NCBI GenBank assembly: GCA_031259365.1
Contig: JAIRLP010000092.1
Span: 1-7,244 of the forward strand
Length of the DNA stretch: 7,244 nucleotides
Direction of reading: 5' to 3'
Origin: Rickettsiales bacterium
GTDB taxonomy: Bacteria; Pseudomonadota; Alphaproteobacteria; Rs-D84
The notes under the pieces are model-generated. The model did not search any database. It worked only from the letters and a program-made list of their open reading frames with translations, and had not been told where the DNA came from. This document shows, one piece after another, positions 1-5,420 of this stretch (the first letter of the stretch is position 1; each line of letters begins with the position of its first letter). The translations under genes were made by a program, and so were the position numbers.

Positions 1-1053
1 GCCGCATTAAAGTCTGGCGATACTGTCGCGACTGTATCATTATCATGGGGTGGTGCCGGATTGTTCCCAGAACGTTACGCTCAGGGGAAAAAACAATTCC
101 AAGATGCATTTGGTGTTAAGATTGTCGAAACGCCTAATTCTTTAAAGACCGATGAATTGTCTGATAATCCACAATTACGACTTGATGATTTAATGGCCGC
201 CTTTAAAAATCCAGAAATAAAAGCGATTTTAACAAACATTGGTGGTAGTGATACAGTACGCTTATTATCACTGATGAATGAAAAACACTTTGAAATAATT
301 CATAATAACCCAAAGATATTTTTGGGCATGTCTGACACAACTGCTAATCACTTTATGTGTTTAAAAGCCGGGTTATCATCTTTTTACAGTCCATCAACTT
401 TGTTTGGTTATGCAGAAAATGGTGGCACACCAGAATATATTGTAAACAGTGTTAAAAAAACATTGTTTGACACAAACCCTATTGGAATTTTACCCGAATC
501 CAAAGATTTTATTATGGACAAGGTTCGTTGGGATGATAAAAACGATATTTACCGTGAACGCACACCGGCATCTGGCTGGAAATACATCCAAGGGAATAAG
601 AAAACCCAAGGACGCCTTGTCGGTGGTTGTATGGAAGTATTGGGAATGATAAACGGAACATCTCTGTGGCCCATAGTGGACGAATGGAAAGACACAATAC
701 TGTTTGTTGAAACCAGCGAAGATATGTTGCCACTGGATATATTTGTTTATTTCCTGCGTAATCTTGGCGCCCAGGGTATTTTGAATAATCTAAACGGTAT
801 TCTGCTGGGGCGTCCGGGCGGTTCATTCAAAAAAGATCAAGTTGCCGAAAAAGAAGCATGGTTGGAGAAATATGCCAAATACGATAAATATCTTTTACAA
901 ATTTGTAAAGAGTATGGTTGTACAGACATTCCAATTGTTACGCATATGGATTTTGGACATACTGTACCACAAATGTTATTACCTTATGGCGTATTAACTG
1001 AAATTGATCCGATAAATAAAACGGTTTCTATTCTGGAAAGCGGTGTGATTTAA
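1..1053 (+). CDS. MccF-type S66 serine carboxypeptidase (LD-carboxypeptidase family), 5' end missing
   Basis: The frame is open from base 1 to the TAA at 1051-1053. The first 20 codons (reading AALKSGDTVATVSL...) match the usual N-terminus of S66 enzymes, so the true start lies just upstream of the window and the TTG at 61 is not the start. The fold is the two-domain S66 peptidase. Using window codon numbers, the nucleophile is S111 in GMSD, the triad Glu is probably E237 in ETSE, and the His is H320 in the FGHTVPQ motif. The GRLVGGCMEVL segment looks more like MccF than LdcA, which has GGNL there. Known MccF proteins cleave the amide between aminoacyl or peptidyl groups and AMP analogues (microcin C immunity); LdcA trims murein tetrapeptide. 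The next gene converges on it with a 4-base overlap. I infer a detoxifying or immunity peptidase, with murein recycling as the alternative. The family is near certain; the substrate is not. Confidence 0.9.
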   Translation, partial: AALKSGDTVATVSLSWGGAGLFPERYAQGKKQFQDAFGVKIVETPNSLKTDELSDNPQLRLDDLMAAFKNPEIKAILTNIGGSDTVRLLSLMNEKHFEIIHNNPKIFLGMSDTTANHFMCLKAGLSSFYSPSTLFGYAENGGTPEYIVNSVKKTLFDTNPIGILPESKDFIMDKVRWDDKNDIYRERTPASGWKYIQGNKKTQGRLVGGCMEVLGMINGTSLWPIVDEWKDTILFVETSEDMLPLDIFVYFLRNLGAQGILNNLNGILLGRPGGSFKKDQVAEKEAWLEKYAKYDKYLLQICKEYGCTDIPIVTHMDFGHTVPQMLLPYGVLTEIDPINKTVSILESGVI

Positions 1054-2144
1054 CGCGACGACTTGAACATATCGTTATATGTTGTATACAGTGGATACAT
1101 ATCAGATATTCGCTGACTGATGAAATCATCTGTTCGTCCAAGTCGTTGCTGGTTTTTAGCAAATGCGCTTGCTTTGACTATTTGATCGTTCAATTCTGAT
1201 TCTTTGGTTTTAAAATCGTGCATTAAATTCGACAAGGCAACGGCATTCCCAAATTCAGTTATCATAAATCTTTTTGAAACTGTCATGATCTGTTCATCAC
1301 TTAACCCGTCCCGAATTTTTAACAATAATAAGTTCGTCAGCATCCGGTTCAGGCCTTTTTTGTAACCTTTGCGTGGATATTTGTCCATTGTGATTCCGGC
1401 CCCATATGCACTGGCCACAGATGAAAATATATGTGTATTTGCAAAATCAACGGCAAGTTTATTCTGTTGTAAAATCGATGCAATTGAAAATGCATCGTAT
1501 TCGTTTTCATATTGTTCTTTTCTGGCTAACATAACCTCTATCCCCACACCATATTCACAACTGATTAATTTACCATTATCACTGATCGCTATATATTGCC
1601 CAATTCTTTTATATTCGCCATTATCTTGTTGTAACAATAAAGTCAAACCACGCCCAGATATGTTTTCGCCCATACCATATGTCCACTGGTATGAACTATC
1701 TGAACGCAAGTTATATTCGATTTTATACTTATCTTTTAACTTTTTGACAAGGAATTTGTCTTTATCAGACACGTCGATTTTAACTTTGTCGTGTGGAATA
1801 TCTTGGTCATCGATAATTTGTATGATGACCTCTTGTAAATCCAGTATGTTTTTTGGCTGCACCAATGTCCCCAGCATGTTAAAATATCCAGGATATCTGA
1901 TTTTTGATCCATTGTAAAAAGGTTCATCAATATACTTTAATCTAAAACATGGTTGATGCAGAAACAGGCCTTCGGTTGGGATTTGTCCAGATGCCAAAAT
2001 CTCCTTTAATGGTGTAATCGTGGCGCTGGCATAATATACTGTTTTATCATCGGTTAACAATGGCGCTGTGGGAAATTCAACCATGCCATGTTTTTTGCAT
2101 GACTGGTTAAAATTATCTTTTATGAGCTGATGTCTTTTATCCAT
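1050..2144 (-). CDS. Stand-alone alanyl-tRNA-synthetase-like class II protein
   Basis: This 364-aa protein resembles the catalytic core and adjoining helical domain of AlaRS and lacks the editing and C-Ala domains, so it is well under half the usual ~850-880 aa. Visible matches are an N-terminal segment with FPTAPLL (residues 24-30), a motif-2-like stretch QPCFR (64-68) followed by YFNMLG (87-92, AlaRS FFEMLG), a WTYGMGE to GRG region (154-166), a motif-3-like EYGVGIE (197-203), and a late KGYKKGLNRML (259-269) resembling the AlaRS GRGYVLRRxLRR helix. The motif 3 arginine expected after GIE is V204, and the amino-group-binding Asp of AlaRS is E197. Amino-acid adenylation is therefore plausible but weakened. 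It could aminoacylate a small molecule, nucleotide or carrier protein instead of tRNA, as truncated SerRS paralogues do for carrier proteins. It lies 33 bases downstream of the kinase-like gene, probably in one operon. The ATG is at 2144. Confidence 0.75.
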   Translation of the reverse strand: MDKRHQLIKDNFNQSCKKHGMVEFPTAPLLTDDKTVYYASATITPLKEILASGQIPTEGLFLHQPCFRLKYIDEPFYNGSKIRYPGYFNMLGTLVQPKNILDLQEVIIQIIDDQDIPHDKVKIDVSDKDKFLVKKLKDKYKIEYNLRSDSSYQWTYGMGENISGRGLTLLLQQDNGEYKRIGQYIAISDNGKLISCEYGVGIEVMLARKEQYENEYDAFSIASILQQNKLAVDFANTHIFSSVASAYGAGITMDKYPRKGYKKGLNRMLTNLLLLKIRDGLSDEQIMTVSKRFMITEFGNAVALSNLMHDFKTKESELNDQIVKASAFAKNQQRLGRTDDFISQRISDMYPLYTTYNDMFKSSR

Positions 2145-2177
2145 ATCTATGCGATTTTATATCAAACATTGTCAAAA

Positions 2178-2672
2178 TCAACCAGTATTCCAGCTATTAT
2201 CTATTTGTTTTGGATTTAGAAATCTATACTTCACACTCATGTTTTGCATTTTTTCTAATGCTATTGGTAAATATTTTGAATAATAATCATGATTCCACCG
2301 CAACAAATCATAAACAGAACGGAACGATGTTGTTTTTTTGTTATATCGTTTTATTGCGCGTATAAAACATCGCCACTGGCATAGCCAACGAGGTGTTTGC
2401 AGAATAATTACTTCGTCCGCTTTTTCAAAAACTTTATCCATCCAGTCTTGATAATACACCCCTTCGCAAACCCAACTTTTGTTACCGGTTATAATTTCAG
2501 ATATTATTCGTGCGCGTTCATCATAATCACGACTTTTGCAATAATGTTTACCATCATCGTTTATCCATTTAGCATCGTCCAAATCAAAATATGGAACCTT
2601 GAGTTCTGCGGCTAACTTTTTTGCATAAGTTGATTTGCCACTGCCCGCAGCACCAAGAATATATAGTTTCAT
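2178..2672 (-). CDS. Adenylate-kinase-like P-loop protein (FlaR/topology-modulation-like family)
   Basis: This 164-aa protein has a Walker A motif GAAGSGKST at residues 7-15 directly after an N-terminal beta strand (MKLYIL). The pattern continues with a LDDAKW segment (31-36), WVCEGVY (67-73), a hydrophobic strand EVIILQTP (87-94), and an arginine-rich LID-like segment (about 95-109). This order is typical of the small adenylate-kinase-like family often annotated as FlaR or topology modulation protein, whose substrates are mostly unknown; a nucleoside or nucleotide kinase is the likely biochemistry. I take the ATG at 2672 as the start, with GGGG about 7 bases upstream; a TTG two codons earlier is possible. 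It is the first gene of a minus-strand pair with the AlaRS-like gene, facing the ATP-grasp gene across a divergent promoter region. I infer phosphorylation or recycling of a nucleotide within the same pathway. Confidence 0.75.
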   Translation of the reverse strand: MKLYILGAAGSGKSTYAKKLAAELKVPYFDLDDAKWINDDGKHYCKSRDYDERARIISEIITGNKSWVCEGVYYQDWMDKVFEKADEVIILQTPRWLCQWRCFIRAIKRYNKKTTSFRSVYDLLRWNHDYYSKYLPIALEKMQNMSVKYRFLNPKQIDNSWNTG

Positions 2673-2701
2673 ATGCAAACCCCATGATTTTTCTTTATTC
2701 T

Positions 2702-2729
2702 ATTATATAAACCTCAAAAATCAAGACAA
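2702..2729 (-). promoter_or_regulatory. Candidate sigma-70 promoter of the kinase/AlaRS-like pair
   Basis: On the minus strand, a perfect TATAAT (2707-2702) lies 16 bases downstream of TTGTCT (2729-2724, 4 of 6 matches). The predicted transcript would start near 2695, about 23 bases before the ATG at 2672. The -35 is only 4 bases from the -35 of the plus-strand promoter, so the two promoters sit back to back. The region is AT-rich, which raises the chance of coincidental matches. Confidence 0.45.
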
Positions 2730-2733
2730 TCGG

Positions 2734-2762
2734 TTGAAATATGAAAAATCCTGATATAGAAT
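2734..2762 (+). promoter_or_regulatory. Candidate sigma-70 promoter of the ATP-grasp/PPase-HTH pair
   Basis: TTGAAA (2734-2739) is followed after 17 bases by TAGAAT (2757-2762), each 5 of 6 to consensus. The predicted start near 2769 leaves a leader of only about 13 bases, with the AAAAGG Shine-Dalgarno sequence (2768-2773) at its very 5' end, followed by 8 bases to the ATG at 2782. The match is good, but the short leader is a reason for caution. Confidence 0.45.
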
Positions 2763-2781
2763 ATTACAAAAGGCATACGTC

Positions 2782-4008
2782 ATGAAAAATGTATTAATTA
2801 TTGGGGTTACTGATCAAAATAACTACAAGAATATCGGTATCTTGGCAACGGTAACCAAACTGGGATATAACATATTTGTCTTAAAACGTCCCAGTACAGA
2901 ATATTGGTTTCAAGAATTTATAAAACCAGAAAACATAATTTGTGCTGACCTGCATGATTTATCTGATACAGTTTCAAAAATAGCACTATTTTGTAAAAAG
3001 AATCATATAAAGTTTGATGCGATTTTAACATTTAAAGAACATCTTGTTATTCAAGCATCTGTAATTGTCCAAGCCTTTGGTTGTATACATACGCCTCTGA
3101 AAGACATTTTTAATTCATCCGGCAATAAATTATTATTTCGTGAAAAATATAACCAGATTGAAGATGATGACATAATCAAATCTAACTTTAATATTATTAA
3201 TACATTTGATGATTTATTATCATTTTCAAAAGATAAGGTTATTAAACCAATCTTTGGCAGCAGCAGTTGTGGGGTGCAAAAAATATCAGCCGGCACCAAC
3301 ATAGATGGCTTAAAACAATTTCTATCAGAATCCATAGAAACCAAGTTCAAGGATGGTCATGAACGTGCGTTTTTAATAGAGGATTATATTGCAGGCAAAG
3401 CATTCAGTGTTGATGGGATAATTCAAAATGGCGAAATTAAATTTGCCGGAATAAATGAATACACTTACGGGCCGCTACCTTATTTTATACAGACAGGCAA
3501 TATAATCCCCACGACATTAAATGAAGACGAACAAGGTTTGTGTTATAAATCTGTTGCGAAAATAATTGATCATTTTGGTTACAACAATTGTCCATTTCAT
3601 GCGGAAATTATAATCAAAGATTCCAAAGTATACTTGATTGAAATCGCTTGCCGTATGCCGGGTGGAAAAATTCCGCGCGGATATGAATTAGCCTATGGGT
3701 TTAATTTTATCGAACAGGTTATAAACTTGTACCTTGGCAAACCCGTAAACTTTGAACAAAAAACACAATGTCAGGTTATTCAAAAAGGTTTGCATGTATT
3801 TGAAAATTGCAAAATATCATCAATAGACATCCCGGCAAATGTCTTTAAAGAAATTGATTTTGAATTAATAACCAAACCCGGTGAATATAACTCATATCCG
3901 ATCAACAACAAACCGATATATTTCTATTCGGTTCAAACAAATAATTTTGAATCTGCTATTAATAAATGTAAAAAAATAGAAAAGTCTATTTGTATAAACA
4001 AAGGATAG
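2782..4008 (+). CDS. ATP-grasp ligase of the amino-acid/carboxylate-amine ligase type
   Basis: This 408-aa protein has full ATP-grasp architecture. A Rossmann-like pre-ATP-grasp domain begins with KNVLIIGVT. It is followed by GNKLLFR (114-120), the ATP-binding lysine segment KPIFGSSSCGV (155-165), the IEDYIAG strand (199-205) with FSVDG (208-212), and the metal- and phosphate-binding end with E275 (HAEI), E287 and R291 (LIEIACRMPGG). The length and motif layout fit the family of BacD-type L-amino-acid ligases and related carboxylate-amine ligases, which form an acyl-phosphate from ATP and condense it with an amine, releasing ADP and Pi. The substrates cannot be read from sequence. The start has AAAAGG 8 bases upstream of the ATG. 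The next gene begins 5 bases after its stop, so the two are surely co-transcribed. I infer that it joins an amino acid to an amine or a second amino acid in the same pathway as the AlaRS-like protein. Confidence 0.85.
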   Translation: MKNVLIIGVTDQNNYKNIGILATVTKLGYNIFVLKRPSTEYWFQEFIKPENIICADLHDLSDTVSKIALFCKKNHIKFDAILTFKEHLVIQASVIVQAFGCIHTPLKDIFNSSGNKLLFREKYNQIEDDDIIKSNFNIINTFDDLLSFSKDKVIKPIFGSSSCGVQKISAGTNIDGLKQFLSESIETKFKDGHERAFLIEDYIAGKAFSVDGIIQNGEIKFAGINEYTYGPLPYFIQTGNIIPTTLNEDEQGLCYKSVAKIIDHFGYNNCPFHAEIIIKDSKVYLIEIACRMPGGKIPRGYELAYGFNFIEQVINLYLGKPVNFEQKTQCQVIQKGLHVFENCKISSIDIPANVFKEIDFELITKPGEYNSYPINNKPIYFYSVQTNNFESAINKCKKIEKSICINKG

Positions 4009-4013
4009 TCATA

Positions 4014-4706
4014 ATGGGTACAAAACAATACCTTGGACAAACTGTAACTGTACAAATGGACCGACCATTGGGAAGCAAACATCCAAAGCATAACTTTGTT
4101 TACGAAGTGAATTATGGATTTATCCTAAACACAATATCGGGTGATGGCGAAGAATTAGATGCATATGTATTGGGTATCGATGTTCCAATGGAAGAATTTA
4201 CCGGCGAATGTGTTGCTGTAATCCATAGAACAGATGACGATGATGACAAGTTAATTGTTGTGCCGGCGGGAACAATAACATTCTTTATAAAACCAAACCC
4301 CGATAAAATAGTGAATTTCACCGCAGTCGAATTTATAAATCAAAATAATAATTCAATGCAATTCATCGTGAACAACGACAGTATTATCATCAAGCGCGAC
4401 ATAGTATTTACCAAGGGCAATCAATTAATAAAATATAATCCGGGACATCGGGGCCTGATGACGCTGACCGAGAATAATCACCTGATCATCCGTGCATTTG
4501 CCATGGCACATAAGTATAAAGAAATTTATGAAAGAACCGGTTCTGTGGATGATTTATTGCGAACTGAAAAAATCGGGCCGACTACTGCATATGGATACTT
4601 GAACCTTGCATATCTTAACCCCGAAATAGTGAACGATGTCATGTCGGGTAAGACGAAATATACTGTCGATGAATTATTCAAAATAGCATCCGATAACATC
4701 ATGTAA
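4014..4706 (+). CDS. Fusion of a short family I inorganic pyrophosphatase to a C-terminal helix-turn-helix
   Basis: This is a 230-aa protein. Residues 1-129 match the short family I PPase form: MDRPLGSKHPKH (15-26), YEVNYGF (30-36, catalytic tyrosines), the metal site DGEELD (44-49; an Asp to Glu change against the E. coli DGDPLD, as is usual in this subgroup), FTGECVAVIHR (62-72), and an acidic cluster D74-D78 with K79. It should hydrolyse PPi or a related diphosphate. After a linker, residues 155-226 (NHLIIRAFAMAHKYKEIYERTG, then AYGYLNLAYLNPEIV, then a YTVDELF tail) resemble the HTH tail of alphaproteobacterial resolvase-like proteins, and ParB/KorB HTH domains, so DNA binding is likely. 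I chose the ATG at 4014 because AAGGA (4001-4005) sits 8 bases upstream and the conserved domain starts there; an in-frame TTG at 3990 overlaps the previous gene. The role of joining the two domains is unknown; autoregulation is possible. Confidence 0.8.
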   Translation: MGTKQYLGQTVTVQMDRPLGSKHPKHNFVYEVNYGFILNTISGDGEELDAYVLGIDVPMEEFTGECVAVIHRTDDDDDKLIVVPAGTITFFIKPNPDKIVNFTAVEFINQNNNSMQFIVNNDSIIIKRDIVFTKGNQLIKYNPGHRGLMTLTENNHLIIRAFAMAHKYKEIYERTGSVDDLLRTEKIGPTTAYGYLNLAYLNPEIVNDVMSGKTKYTVDELFKIASDNIM

Positions 4707-4794
4707 ATTAAACGAGTTACCAGTGGAAAATATGGCATTGTATGTGCGATGGTCAAAAAGCCCGCTATTTTCAAAACATCACCACATACAATGG

Positions 4795-4831
4795 TAAAAC
4801 AAAAAGTAAAGCCCCAGAAAACCGGGGCTTT
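4795..4831 (-). terminator. Rho-independent terminator downstream of tRNA-Ser
   Basis: On the minus strand, an 8-bp stem of AAAGCCCC (4831-4824) and GGGGCTTT (4815-4808) encloses an 8-base loop and is followed by a T-rich tract (ACTTTTTGTTTT). It lies 39 bases past the tRNA 3' end, so it most likely ends the rpoZ-tRNA transcript. On the plus strand the hairpin is not followed by T residues, so it is at best a weak terminator for the PPase-HTH gene. The rest of 4707-4870 holds no gene I can support. Confidence 0.85.
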
Positions 4832-4870
4832 AACCTTAAATCTATCAAAGTTCGAAAACCTTGTGATTAC

Positions 4871-4960
4871 TGGCGGAGACGAGAGGATTTGAACCTCCGA
4901 TACCCTTGCGAGTATACACGCTTTCCAAGCGTGCGCATTCAGCCGCTCTGCCACGTCTCC
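4871..4960 (-). tRNA. tRNA-Ser(GGA): tRNA-Ser with anticodon GGA
   Basis: A complete 90-base cloverleaf is visible on the minus strand. The 7-bp acceptor stem is GGAGACG (4960-4954) with CGTCTCC (4881-4875), then discriminator G (4874) and encoded CCA (4873-4871). The anticodon stem CACGC/GCGTG holds the loop TTGGAAA with GGA at 4926-4924, reading UCC and UCU. The long class II variable arm typical of serine tRNAs is present (TACTC, GCAA loop, GGGTA), as is the T arm with TTCAAAT. It starts 10 bases after the rpoZ stop codon and is followed by a terminator, suggesting release from a shared transcript. Confidence 0.98.
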
Positions 4961-4970
4961 GGATAGGGTA

Positions 4971-5360
4971 TTATTCGCCTTCTGCGCCGTTTGCCGCAAC
5001 ATCTGCAATTTCTTCTGTTTCCGCGGCTGAAACTGGTTCTTCAATCAAAGCATCTTCCAATTCAGCGTCAATTTCACGCAACAACGGATCTTCTGATTTG
5101 ATTTCCAAAGAAACATCGTCTTCTGATATTGTAGGTGTTCCCTCTTTGTAAGACTGAACAAATTCATGACGCAAATTATCAACATCAACCTTGCCAGTAG
5201 CGATTTCACGCAAGGCAACAACTGTTGGTTTGTCTTGTCTTTTTTCCACAACAGGTTCAGCACCACCGTTCAAATCACGAACGCGTTGAGATGCCAGCAT
5301 ACCCAGCTCGTAACGGCTTTCTACAAATGGTAAAGTATCAGAATTTGTTGTGCGCGACAT
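4971..5360 (-). CDS. rpoZ: RNA polymerase omega subunit
   Basis: Residues 14-58 carry the omega signature: ESRYELGMLASQRVRDL, then an acidic/basic turn ending KRQDK, then PTVVALREIATGKV. Omega binds beta-prime and helps assemble and stabilise RNA polymerase in the cytoplasm. The protein is 129 aa if it starts at the second of two adjacent ATG codons (5360), which puts AAAGGA 7 bases upstream; the first ATG (5363) would leave only 4. The N-terminus lacks the common VEDC segment of other alphaproteobacterial omegas. The C-terminal half (residues 80-129) is a strongly acidic extension with 19 Asp/Glu and only 2 Lys/Arg, as seen in a variable form in many alphaproteobacteria. The tRNA-Ser gene follows by 10 bases. 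mtaB is divergent, with a 60-base gap, so the promoter of rpoZ must overlap mtaB regulatory or coding DNA; I could not place it. Confidence 0.92.
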   Translation of the reverse strand: MSRTTNSDTLPFVESRYELGMLASQRVRDLNGGAEPVVEKRQDKPTVVALREIATGKVDVDNLRHEFVQSYKEGTPTISEDDVSLEIKSEDPLLREIDAELEDALIEEPVSAAETEEIADVAANGAEGE

Positions 5361-5374
5361 CATAAAATCCTTTG

Positions 5375-5402
5375 TTGAAATAAATTTTAGCTTGTTTATA
5401 AT
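5375..5402 (+). promoter_or_regulatory. Candidate sigma-70 promoter of mtaB
   Basis: TTGAAA (5375-5380) and a perfect TATAAT (5397-5402) are separated by 16 bases. The predicted start near 5409 gives a leader of about 12 bases, which contains the AAGG Shine-Dalgarno sequence (5408-5411) 9 bases before the ATG at 5421. The -35 abuts the ribosome binding site of the divergent rpoZ. Confidence 0.6.
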
Positions 5403-5420
5403 GCCCCAAGGTATACGAAA

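Larger units (their letters stand above)
2673..2781. promoter_or_regulatory. Divergent intergenic control region with repeated AAAAATC motifs
   Basis: This gap separates the two divergent gene pairs and contains both candidate promoters. The heptamer AAAAATC occurs as a direct copy at 2716-2722 and again at 2744-2750. An inverted copy at 2686-2692 gives an 8-base perfect inverted repeat, GATTTTTC (2686-2693) with GAAAAATC (2743-2750). The copies flank and sit between the two promoters, as operators would. In sequence this rich in A and T they could be chance. A natural candidate to bind here is the helix-turn-helix protein encoded at 4014-4706, but that is inference. Confidence 0.3.

Noticed and set aside
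61..63. TTG as start of the S66 peptidase
   Set aside because: The 20 codons upstream are in frame and match the conserved N-terminus of the family, so the gene begins left of the window.
1040..1060. Terminator between the convergent S66 and AlaRS-like genes
   Set aside because: The two coding regions overlap by 4 bases and no hairpin with a T tract is visible there.
1369..1917. 182-codon plus-strand frame
   Set aside because: It lies antisense inside the AlaRS-like gene, has no recognisable domain, and its composition is what the reverse complement of that gene would give.
3990..3992. TTG as start of the PPase-HTH gene
   Set aside because: It would overlap the ATP-grasp gene, has no ribosome binding site, and adds residues outside the conserved PPase domain; ATG 4014 is well supported.
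4742..4966. 74-codon plus-strand frame after the PPase-HTH gene
   Set aside because: It runs through the terminator hairpin and antisense across the whole tRNA-Ser gene; no Shine-Dalgarno sequence or family match.
4526..5044. 172-codon minus-strand frame
   Set aside because: It spans tRNA-Ser and parts of rpoZ and the PPase-HTH gene in the wrong frames; a chance open frame.
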